This document shows, one piece after another, positions 1 to 6,207 of a stretch of DNA of 10,430 nucleotides; position 1 is the first letter of the stretch; every line of letters starts with the position of its first letter. The notes under the pieces were generated by a model. The model saw nothing but the letters and a program-made list of their open reading frames with translations. It searched no databases and was not told the DNA's origin. The stretch is from Spirochaetota bacterium (GTDB taxonomy: Bacteria > Spirochaetota > JAHITG01). The translations under genes and the position numbers were made by a program. Location: the NCBI GenBank assembly GCA_018817865.1, contig JAHITG010000530.1, positions 1-10,430 of the forward strand, given 5' to 3'.

Positions 1-310
1 AAAAAAACTTTTCTTTTATGCCAGAGGTGAAAAAGGCGGCGAAGTTGTTGAGTTTAAGGTAGGCGGTATCACAGGTCAGTATTCTGACAGTGCCGCTTCT
101 ACTACCGGAACCGTTGAATTAACTAAGAAATGGCAGTTATTTGAGATCGACCTGGAAGGGCTGGATCTTACCTATATAAACGGCGGGTTCTGTACGGTTT
201 TTGCAAGTACAGCTAATCCGGATGGATGTACATTTTATATTGATGAGGTCCATTTTACAGAAAAAGCAAAACCTGAAAAACTAGTTCAGGCAAAGGAAGA
301 TAAGAAATAA
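1..310 (+). CDS. Secreted carbohydrate-binding-like protein, C-terminal fragment (5' end outside window)
   Basis: The reading frame is open from the left edge (first full codon at base 2) to a TAA at 308-310, giving about 102 C-terminal residues. The visible part reads as a beta-rich jelly-roll-like module. It has the motifs FFYARGEKGGEVVEFKVGG, TKKWQLFEIDL and TFYIDEVHF, typical of small galactose-binding-fold (CBM-like) domains in which a 'YARG..GGE..EFKVGG' strand pair is followed by a '.YLDDV.' strand. About half of the aligned residues are identical to the end of the protein encoded at 1541-2245, so the two are paralogues. By analogy with that gene it should carry a signal peptide upstream of the window and act outside the cytoplasm. 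It lies 10 bp before the glycoside hydrolase gene and is probably cotranscribed with it. The ligand is unknown; a beta-glucan or other polysaccharide is a guess from the neighbour. Confidence 0.75.
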   Translation, partial: KKLFFYARGEKGGEVVEFKVGGITGQYSDSAASTTGTVELTKKWQLFEIDLEGLDLTYINGGFCTVFASTANPDGCTFYIDEVHFTEKAKPEKLVQAKEDKK

Positions 311-320
311 GTGAGTTTTA

Positions 321-1496
321 ATGAGATTTATACTGATATGTTTACAGATCATATTATGCACAGTAAATAGTTTTGCTTATGGAATCAGCATAGTAAATAT
401 GAGTAATAAAGGGTGGGTATTACTGGATAACAGTAATACCCCCTTTATTATTAAAGGGGTATGCTATTCTCCTATCCCGATCGGAAAAATTCCTTACAAT
501 TTTAATATGTTCAACGATGAAAATAAACCCTGGCTCCAGGATGGAGATCTTATGGATAGTATGGGAGTAAATACCATCCGGATCTATACCAGCGGATCTG
601 ATCCGGATTCCTGTAAAAAATTTATCCGTCAGATGTATAAACTGTATTCGATCAATACGGTCTTCCCTCTGCCCCTTGATATGCATGGTGTGGATTTTGC
701 ATCGCAGGAGGAACTGGACAAGGCAAAAGAGAAGATCCTTGATATGGTAAGGGAATATAAGGATACTCCCGGGATCTTACTCTGGCTGGTGGGGAATGAG
801 ATCGATTATTACTTTTATGATAACAGGTCTAACTGGGAGACAGAAGAGATCGAAAAGCTTCCTTCACCGTACAAACGGGCCATCGGGAGAGCCGAGATCA
901 TATTTCAGTTTGTTAATAATGTGATCAAAGAGATCCATCAGATCGATGATATGCATCCGGTCGGTATAAGCCTGGGAAAGACAGAGTTTTTTAATTCTAT
1001 AGAGGATAATCTTCCTCATGCTGACTTTATCGGGCTCAATTATTATCAGGCACGGAATTTTTCCAGCGTCTGGTCCTTTACAAAAAGGATCAAGATGCCT
1101 ATTCTTATTACGGAATTCGGCTATGATGCATATAACACTAAAAAGAAAGAAGAGGACGAAAAAGGTCAAGCCAAGTTCATAGAAAGCATGTGGAAGGATA
1201 TTTTCAAGAATACATTTTATCAGAATCCGCATGGGATCTGCCTGGGCGGTATGGTCTTTGAATGGACGGATGAATGGTGGAAGTATGATTACGGTCATCC
1301 TAATGAACATGATGTCACAGGCACATGGCCGAATGCGGCCTGGCTGGATTTTACCGCGGATGAGCCGAACAATGTCCAGGAGGAATGGTTCGGTATTTTT
1401 AAAGTTGTAAGATCAAAGACCAATAAAATAGATACGCGTAAGCCAAGGCTGATCTATGACCGGTTAAAAAAGATGTGGAATAATAAAGTATATTGA
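321..1496 (+). CDS. Secreted clan GH-A glycoside hydrolase (GH2-TIM/GH72-like)
   Basis: The 391-residue protein has a clear signal peptide: MR, a hydrophobic run, then CTVNSFA with probable cleavage after residue 19 or so. It is therefore exported. The rest fits a single (beta/alpha)8 barrel of clan GH-A. FIIKGVCYSPIPIG begins the barrel, MGVNTIRIYTSG is the typical early-strand motif, LLWLVGNEIDYY places the acid/base glutamate at E160 after N159, and ILITEFGYDAY places the nucleophile at E265. The later GGMVFEWTDEWWK segment is common in GH2-type barrels and GH72-like glucanosyltransferases. A beta-glucan hydrolase or transglycosylase is a reasonable expectation, but the exact family and substrate cannot be fixed by eye. 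The gene sits between two paralogous CBM-like genes, suggesting that enzyme and binding proteins work on the same polysaccharide. The start is well placed for the signal peptide although the ribosome site (GTGAG) is weak. Confidence 0.85.
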   Translation: MRFILICLQIILCTVNSFAYGISIVNMSNKGWVLLDNSNTPFIIKGVCYSPIPIGKIPYNFNMFNDENKPWLQDGDLMDSMGVNTIRIYTSGSDPDSCKKFIRQMYKLYSINTVFPLPLDMHGVDFASQEELDKAKEKILDMVREYKDTPGILLWLVGNEIDYYFYDNRSNWETEEIEKLPSPYKRAIGRAEIIFQFVNNVIKEIHQIDDMHPVGISLGKTEFFNSIEDNLPHADFIGLNYYQARNFSSVWSFTKRIKMPILITEFGYDAYNTKKKEEDEKGQAKFIESMWKDIFKNTFYQNPHGICLGGMVFEWTDEWWKYDYGHPNEHDVTGTWPNAAWLDFTADEPNNVQEEWFGIFKVVRSKTNKIDTRKPRLIYDRLKKMWNNKVY

Positions 1497-1528
1497 TATA
1501 TTATTTTAATAGAACTTTTTAAAATAAT

Positions 1529-1535
1529 AAGGGGG
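1529..1535 (+). promoter_or_regulatory. Ribosome binding site supporting an ATT start
   Basis: The purine run AAGGGGG ends 5 nt before the ATT at 1541. It is the only Shine-Dalgarno-like sequence near this gene. The ATG at 1592 has only the pyrimidine-rich TTGTTCTCTTA just upstream. This, together with the signal peptide encoded from 1541, decides the start. Confidence 0.6.
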
Positions 1536-1540
1536 TTGTT

Positions 1541-2245
1541 ATTAAAAAGTTTTTTAAATTTCAAAAGATTGCAGTAATACTTGTTCTCTTAATGGCTGTC
1601 ACTATAGCGGATGCCCGTGTCGATCGCGGAAAAGGGAATAAAGAGTTCAGGGGAGTGCGGATCAGTAAGTTCCCCTTCTATATTTATTCAAACAAATTAA
1701 GTATTTCCTATTTTGCATTATCAGGATACCTGGGTGATGTTGTGAACATCAAGATCTTAAAAGTAGAGGATCCCTATAGTTTTAAAAAATGTATGCGGAT
1801 CGCCTATAAACCTACTTTTGAAGATCAGAATTACGGCTGGGCCGGAATATTCTGGCAGTGGCCTCCCAATAACTGGGGTGATAATGACAGAGGCGGATAT
1901 GACCTATCCAAAGCCAGATTTCTCTATTTCTATGCAAGAGGAAGTAAGGGGAATGAATTGATAGAATTTAAGATCGGAGGGGTAAAAGGGCCATATGGAG
2001 ATTCTGATGAAGCGACAAGCGGAATCATCGCTTTATCAAAGAAATGGAAATTGTATAAGATCGATCTGCGAAAGAAGGATCTGAAGAATATTATAGGGGG
2101 ATTTGCCGTTCTCTTCCAATCACATTTGAACCAGGATGGCGCTACTGTTTATCTGAATGATGTATACTACACAAAAAAACTTAAACCTGAACCGAAATTC
2201 TTTAAAGATTATCTGCAACTGAAAGCTTCTGATAAAGATAAATAA
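1541..2245 (+). CDS. Secreted carbohydrate-binding-like protein, probable ATT start codon
   Basis: Paralogue of the truncated protein at the left edge. If translation begins at the first ATG (1592) the protein lacks an export signal. The same frame is open upstream to a TAA at 1520-1522 and contains no ATG, GTG or TTG before 1592. From the ATT at 1541 the frame encodes a textbook signal peptide: KKFFKFQK, hydrophobic IAVILVLLMAVTI, then ADA as the likely cleavage site. The resulting precursor is about 234 residues. The mature part has a WAGIFWQWPPNNWG segment with aromatic residues that could form a sugar-binding platform, then the shared YARG/EFKIGG/KKWKLYKIDL/VYLNDVYY strands and a charged tail. 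It lies 44 bp after the glycoside hydrolase and is probably in the same operon. The fold assignment is inferred from motif similarity; the ligand is unknown. Confidence 0.8.
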   Translation: MKKFFKFQKIAVILVLLMAVTIADARVDRGKGNKEFRGVRISKFPFYIYSNKLSISYFALSGYLGDVVNIKILKVEDPYSFKKCMRIAYKPTFEDQNYGWAGIFWQWPPNNWGDNDRGGYDLSKARFLYFYARGSKGNELIEFKIGGVKGPYGDSDEATSGIIALSKKWKLYKIDLRKKDLKNIIGGFAVLFQSHLNQDGATVYLNDVYYTKKLKPEPKFFKDYLQLKASDKDK

Positions 2246-2350
2246 AGATCTGTTACTATCTTGCGATTCTCTTTTGCTCGCCCATAAAGATTTTTAATGA
2301 AAGATATTTAATATTTGAAAGATTCTATCTGCCATTTTCTATTAACTAAT
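2246..2350. other. Short intergenic stretch between convergent units
   Basis: Separates the end of the CBM-like gene (+) from the 3' end of tRNA-Tyr (-). I see no clear intrinsic terminator hairpin for either direction and no further tRNA. Confidence 0.5.
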
Positions 2351-2434
2351 TGGGCAGGGATGGATTTGAACCACCGTAGGTCGTCGACCGACGGGTTTAC
2401 AGCCCGTTGCATTTGACCGCTCTGCCACCTGCCC
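2351..2434 (-). tRNA. tRNA-Tyr (anticodon GTA)
   Basis: Read on the minus strand, GGGCAGG pairs with CCTGCCC to form a full 7-bp acceptor stem with discriminator A. The anticodon stem ACGGG/CCCGT encloses the loop CTGTAAA with anticodon GTA (plus-strand bases 2398-2400). A long variable arm with a GGTC/GACC stem marks a class II tRNA, as expected for bacterial tRNA-Tyr. The T arm GGTGG-TTCAAAT-CCATC is present with one G-T pair. The CCA tail is not encoded. It lies 5 bp after tRNA-Thr and is expected to be cotranscribed with it. Confidence 0.96.
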
Positions 2435-2439
2435 AAGTG

Positions 2440-2511
2440 AGCTGGTGGAGGGATTTGAACCCCCGACCAGACGCTTACAAGGCGCCTGCTCTACCACTGA
2501 GCTACACCAGC
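2440..2511 (-). tRNA. tRNA-Thr (anticodon TGT)
   Basis: On the minus strand GCTGGTG pairs with CACCAGC as the acceptor stem, with T as discriminator base. The D arm GCTCAGTGGTAGAGC is standard. The anticodon stem GGCGC/GCGTC encloses CTTGTAA with anticodon TGT (plus bases 2477-2479), reading ACA codons. The T arm GGGGG-TTCAAAT-CCCTC is intact. CCA is not encoded. It is the promoter-proximal gene of a two-tRNA unit; the Thr-Tyr order matches the start of the Thr-Tyr-Gly-Thr-tuf clusters known in many bacteria, although no Gly tRNA or tuf gene follows here. Confidence 0.96.
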
Positions 2512-2529
2512 ATTTAAAATTGTCATAGG

Positions 2530-2557
2530 AATATAGTCTTTTTTTCTATAATGTCAA
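2530..2557 (-). promoter_or_regulatory. Sigma70-type promoter of the tRNA pair
   Basis: On the minus strand a perfect TTGACA (-35, plus 2552-2557) is followed after 16 bp by TATATT (-10, plus 2530-2535). Transcription would start near 2523, about a dozen bases before the tRNA-Thr 5' end. Strength and spacing fit a stable RNA promoter. Confidence 0.75.
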
Positions 2558-2585
2558 ATTTTTTTTAAAAAAGAAATAACCGAAT

Positions 2586-2639
2586 AATTCCAAAAATGCA
2601 ATTCACATTGTATTTTTGGAATTTAACTTTATTTTTTTA
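2586..2639 (+). terminator. Hairpin with downstream T-rich tract, possible intrinsic terminator
   Basis: Arms 2586-2601 and 2608-2623 form a 16-bp stem around the loop TTCACA. The single non-Watson-Crick position is G2598 with T2611, which is a G-U pair only in plus-strand RNA, so the structure is better in that direction. A T-rich stretch (2622-2638) follows. Plus-strand transcription reading through from the carbohydrate cluster, antisense to the tRNAs, would be stopped here. The T tract is interrupted near the stem, so termination efficiency is uncertain. Confidence 0.45.
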
Positions 2640-2640
2640 G

Positions 2641-2670
2641 TCCCAAATGCATTTAGCAATGCATTTGGGA
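2641..2670. repeat. Perfect inverted repeat (13-bp arms, TAGC loop)
   Basis: TCCCAAATGCATT (2641-2653) and AATGCATTTGGGA (2658-2670) are exact complements around TAGC. It lies 17 bp after the first hairpin and shares its CCAAA..ATGCA composition, so the two may be diverged copies of one element. It is followed on the plus strand by only four Ts, which makes it a weak terminator candidate. An operator or a small palindromic repeat are alternatives. Confidence 0.55.
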
Positions 2671-2782
2671 TTTTGGAAGGGAATCAGACTTTGAGGTGTT
2701 CTTTTTATAGTCAGTTAATGATAAAATTCGTTTGCCGGATATTTGATAATGCTTTTTTACTGTCAGCGAATACAATTTTTAT

Positions 2783-2810
2783 TTGACAAGTATTTAGAAT
2801 TCAGTAAGAT
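2783..2810 (+). promoter_or_regulatory. Putative promoter of the coiled-coil protein gene
   Basis: A perfect TTGACA (2783-2788) is followed after 16 bp by TAAGAT (2805-2810), a 4/6 match to the -10 consensus. Transcription would begin at or within a few bases of the ATG at 2817, implying a leaderless or nearly leaderless mRNA. No Shine-Dalgarno sequence precedes that ATG. Confidence 0.45.
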
Positions 2811-2816
2811 TATATC

Positions 2817-5333
2817 ATGTCAGGTGTCCTAATATTATTTATTTGTCTGGTATTGATACTCATCTTCCGCAGGATGGATAAAGCCAATCTTAAGATCAAT
2901 AAAGTAAAAAGATTTGCAGAAAAAGCCGCTGATGACCTCGAAAAGATCATACAAAATAAAAAGCAGGAAATTCATGATTCGACAATAGACCTTGAGATCT
3001 TTTTAAAAAGGACGGAAGGTATTTTAAAAGAACTTGAACAGAAATGGGAAGGCGCTCACCTGAAACAGAATGAGTTTATTGAGAAAGAAGAAAATTTAAA
3101 GAAAATCGAAGAGCAGACAAAATTTCTAAATCAACTGTCTATAAAAACCAATGAGAATGTTGAGATTTTAAAGGAAAGATTAAAACTGGTATATAAATCA
3201 CAGAAAGACATTCAGAGCCTCTCGGATAAAACAAGAGTATTGGATAAAGAGATGAGTGATAAGGTCAGTTCTATTGTTGATAAGTACAAAAATGAGCAGG
3301 AAGAGCTGTTCAGCGGATTCAGCATCAGGTTTGAGAATGTAATAGAATCCATAGAATCCACAAAAGAGGAAAAGATCACTCAGATCAGAACGATCACCGA
3401 TGAGTATCTGAAGAAACTTGAAGATTTTATGGCAGATTCAGTTCACAAACTGGATAAGTCTATTGATAAACAGAAGATGGAACGGGAGAATAGCATTAAG
3501 ATCATTGCTCAAAAAACTGAAATCTTGAATAATGATATCGGGCAAATGCATGAGAAACTGAGTGCCAATATCAGCAGTCTTGAAGCGGGATTTCAGGATA
3601 TCCGGAAGAAACATCTTGATACTATCAATAAAGATGTTGTAAACTTCAGGGAAGAAATATCAAAGATTAAAAAGCAGTATTCCGGTCTTGAAAAAGAGAT
3701 GCTCAGTAAAAGTGAAAGTAAAATAATGCTTCTTGATAAGAGGCTGGACGAGTTTGAGCTTCTTGTCTCCCAGAAAGAGTCCAAACTTGTAGAAGGGTCA
3801 AAGATCAAACTTAATGATATAAACTCTTCTTTACGGCTTATCGAAAGAAATATTATTGAACTGGAGAATAAGATCCTTGATAAGGCCAAGTCCCGCATGG
3901 AGATTTTTAATAAAAATGTTGATGTAAAATTAAATTCACAGGAAACCCGTATTGTTAATTTTGAAAAAAAATTGCTGAAATCCGTACAGGATGAGATCGC
4001 TAGTGTTTCATCCAGGATCAGTAAAATATCCGGGAATGTATCTGACGCAGAGAAAAAGATCATTGATTCCTACTATGGCAAAGTAGAGAAATTTGAGAAT
4101 AAAATTGCAACCATAGAGAATAAACTAAAGGGCAGCCAGGATGTAGCGATCGGAAAAATAAACGAGCTGATAAAAACATTTGATGAACAGATCAGCACAA
4201 GGATGTCACAGGTAGATGAAGTTGTGAAGAAGAGTGAAGATGAGATCATAAAAGATTCCAATAACCGAATGAAAAAAGTAGTAAGTCAGATAGAGAGTAT
4301 CGAAAAGCGCTTGACCATTGAGGGGAACAAATTGCTTGAAAATCAGTTTTCCAAGATATCGCATCTCAGTGACAGGATCGACAAGATACAGAAGCAGATA
4401 GAGGAATTTTTAAAGCAGACCCAGGTCTTCCATGATATCAACAAGATCAAGGGTCAGCTTGATCATGATATAAAATCTTTTGAAACATATATTAAGAAAC
4501 TGAAAAAAGAGAAGCTATACTTTGGTAAAGTAGAAAAGGAAATGGGTAATTTAATGAAATTTGCGAATGAGGTAAAAACCTCCTACAATGAGCTTAATGC
4601 AAGAAAAAAGATCGTAGATAAGCTGCTGGAGAAGATCAATGAACTGGGTAAAGACCTTGAAGAAGTAGATAATAAGATCGTAAAGATCAATAATGAAAAA
4701 GATATGGTAAAAGATGTTGAGGTTCGTGTGGATCATTTAAACGATACTTATAAAAAGATCGAAACAGATGTAAACACTCTTAATAAAAAAGATAAAATAG
4801 TGCGGGATATCCTGAATTCTGTGACAGTAGCCGGAAACAGGATAGAGGAGATCAACAAACGCTTCCAGCTTTATGATAAAGATATTGATGATCTTTCCAA
4901 GAGGAACAACAGGTTGTCAAAATATATCAAAGAGGTTGAAGACAAAGTGCTTGAGGTTTCCGGTACGGAGAGTAAGATCGAAGAAGCCTTGTCTAAATTC
5001 GAGGAACTGGATGAGTTACGGCTGGATATTGAGACCAGGATCAAACAGATACAGAAGATGCGCGAGACCCTTGTATCGCAACAGAAGGAGATGGAGCGAT
5101 TGATCAAAGAAGCGGACGGCAGGATCGGGAACATAGTTACGGCGATGGACAGCATTAAAGGGCCGATGGGTGTGGAAGAGATGGCTCCCCCATCAGTAAA
5201 TTATGAGCCGAAAAACGAAAAGAGCAAGGCTGTTCTGCGTTTAATGAAACAGGGATGGTCCATAGCTGAGATCGCTAAAAGTCTGAATTTAAGTGAATCT
5301 GAAGTGGAACTGATCATTGAAATGAATAAATAA
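2817..5333 (+). CDS. Membrane-anchored giant coiled-coil protein with C-terminal HTH (SpiroCoCo-like)
   Basis: The 838-residue protein starts with one hydrophobic segment (residues about 2-18, GVLILFICLVLILIF) followed by RR, consistent with an N-terminal membrane anchor and a cytoplasmic body. Residues from about 25 to 775 are almost uninterrupted heptad-rich, Lys/Glu-rich coiled coil. After a short linker (GPMGVEEMAPPS), the last 35 or so residues contain QGWSIAEIAKSLNLSESEVE, a compact helix-turn-helix-like end. This architecture and the C-terminal motif match what I recall of the spirochete SpiroCoCo coiled-coil family, whose role is not established. A scaffold or filament-like function is inferred from shape only. 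A J-domain gene follows after 40 bp. The ATG is chosen because the next Met (residue 20) would remove the anchor. No Shine-Dalgarno is visible. Confidence 0.8.
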   Translation: MSGVLILFICLVLILIFRRMDKANLKINKVKRFAEKAADDLEKIIQNKKQEIHDSTIDLEIFLKRTEGILKELEQKWEGAHLKQNEFIEKEENLKKIEEQTKFLNQLSIKTNENVEILKERLKLVYKSQKDIQSLSDKTRVLDKEMSDKVSSIVDKYKNEQEELFSGFSIRFENVIESIESTKEEKITQIRTITDEYLKKLEDFMADSVHKLDKSIDKQKMERENSIKIIAQKTEILNNDIGQMHEKLSANISSLEAGFQDIRKKHLDTINKDVVNFREEISKIKKQYSGLEKEMLSKSESKIMLLDKRLDEFELLVSQKESKLVEGSKIKLNDINSSLRLIERNIIELENKILDKAKSRMEIFNKNVDVKLNSQETRIVNFEKKLLKSVQDEIASVSSRISKISGNVSDAEKKIIDSYYGKVEKFENKIATIENKLKGSQDVAIGKINELIKTFDEQISTRMSQVDEVVKKSEDEIIKDSNNRMKKVVSQIESIEKRLTIEGNKLLENQFSKISHLSDRIDKIQKQIEEFLKQTQVFHDINKIKGQLDHDIKSFETYIKKLKKEKLYFGKVEKEMGNLMKFANEVKTSYNELNARKKIVDKLLEKINELGKDLEEVDNKIVKINNEKDMVKDVEVRVDHLNDTYKKIETDVNTLNKKDKIVRDILNSVTVAGNRIEEINKRFQLYDKDIDDLSKRNNRLSKYIKEVEDKVLEVSGTESKIEEALSKFEELDELRLDIETRIKQIQKMRETLVSQQKEMERLIKEADGRIGNIVTAMDSIKGPMGVEEMAPPSVNYEPKNEKSKAVLRLMKQGWSIAEIAKSLNLSESEVELIIEMNK

Positions 5334-5373
5334 AAACATAAAGCTTTTCCTCAATTATCATACTTTTTATATA

Positions 5374-6051
5374 ATGAAAAATTTTTATGAAATATTAAAT
5401 GTGTCTATTACTTCATCAATGGAGCAGATCAAACAGCAATATCGGGAATTGGCCAAGAAGTATCATCCGGATGTGAGTCATGAAGAGAAAGCTTTACCCA
5501 TGTTTAATTTAATAACCAGGGCTTATAAAACATTAACAGATAAAAAGAGACGGATAGAATATAATGAAAGATTAATGAAGGTTCGGTTCAAGGCTCAAGC
5601 CGGGGATTTAGCAGTAGATGAAAAGAAGGAGATAAAGATCATCTATTCGCGGTCACTCGGTGTTTTGGCAAAGAGGGGATTTTTTTTAAGTACTATTCCC
5701 AAGCGTTTCCGCGAGAAGAATGATATTAAATATGATATAGAAGTTGTTGTGGATTATTATGAAGCACAGAAAGGCGGAATCATTGAGATAGCTGTACCGA
5801 CAAAACTGCCCTGCTGGGAATGTCAGAGCCGCGACCATTACTGTCCGATCTGTGACGGGAAGGGATATATTATGCGGCCCACAAAAATAAAAGTGGTCAT
5901 TCCTACGGCTCCTAGGAATGGGGAGATCTTTGAAGTAAATTTAAGTAAGATCAAACAGGGAAACCTGGCGGTTATTCGAGCTCAGAAATTACGGTTGAAG
6001 ATAGTGCTCTCTAATGATAAAACAGATCATAAGCAACTAAGTGGAGTTTAA
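5374..6051 (+). CDS. Short J-domain protein with a single CxxC-CxxC zinc centre
   Basis: Residues 1-66 are a J domain: KNFYEILNV, the basic helix II QQYRELAKKY and the diagnostic HPD at 31-33, which stimulates the ATPase of a DnaK-type Hsp70. There is no Gly/Phe-rich linker. Residues about 120-205 resemble the first C-terminal beta domain of DnaJ, with a reduced zinc insert: C147/C150 and C157/C160 (the second as CPICDGKG) instead of four repeats. The KVVIPTAPRNGEIFEV strand follows, like DnaJ's 'v.IP.G...G'. At 225 residues it lacks the second beta domain and dimerisation tail of DnaJ (about 370 residues). It is therefore probably a specialised co-chaperone rather than the housekeeping DnaJ. 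Its clients may be the large neighbouring proteins, an inference from position. No Shine-Dalgarno precedes the ATG. Confidence 0.85.
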   Translation: MKNFYEILNVSITSSMEQIKQQYRELAKKYHPDVSHEEKALPMFNLITRAYKTLTDKKRRIEYNERLMKVRFKAQAGDLAVDEKKEIKIIYSRSLGVLAKRGFFLSTIPKRFREKNDIKYDIEVVVDYYEAQKGGIIEIAVPTKLPCWECQSRDHYCPICDGKGYIMRPTKIKVVIPTAPRNGEIFEVNLSKIKQGNLAVIRAQKLRLKIVLSNDKTDHKQLSGV

Positions 6052-6207
6052 TTCTAAAAAGAAAAGATAGAGACGGCGGATCATTGTTATAAATAATATT
6101 AGCAGGCATCTCCTTGACGGATAAAGGCAATTAAGAGAGTATCCAAGCCGGAAAAATTTATTTTATGACTGTTCGGTTTAGTTTCTATCAAATTTATTAA
6201 ATGCTTT

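Larger units (their letters stand above)
2558..2782. other. Intergenic region between divergent promoters
   Basis: No gene is supported here. The region between the tRNA promoter and the coiled-coil gene promoter contains two hairpin-forming sequences (2586-2623 and 2641-2670), followed by about 110 bp of AT-rich DNA in which I recognise nothing further. Confidence 0.5.

Noticed and set aside
864..1310. Minus-strand open frame inside the glycoside hydrolase gene
   Set aside because: It overlaps catalytic-domain coding sequence on the other strand and shows no domain or ribosome site.
1541..2245. Flagellar sheath protein FlaA as identity of the small secreted proteins
   Set aside because: A secreted beta-rich protein in a spirochete-like genome raises this, but the YARG/EFKIGG/YLNDV motifs fit CBM-like modules better and the neighbour is a glycosidase.
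3593..5155. Minus-strand and shifted-frame open frames within the coiled-coil gene
   Set aside because: They are Ser/Leu/Ile-rich shadows expected opposite Lys/Glu-rich coiled-coil codons, with no start signals or domain character.
6052..6207. Promoter upstream of the FliG-like gene (TTGACG at 6114-6119)
   Set aside because: No convincing -10 lies at the right distance, so I do not list it as a feature.
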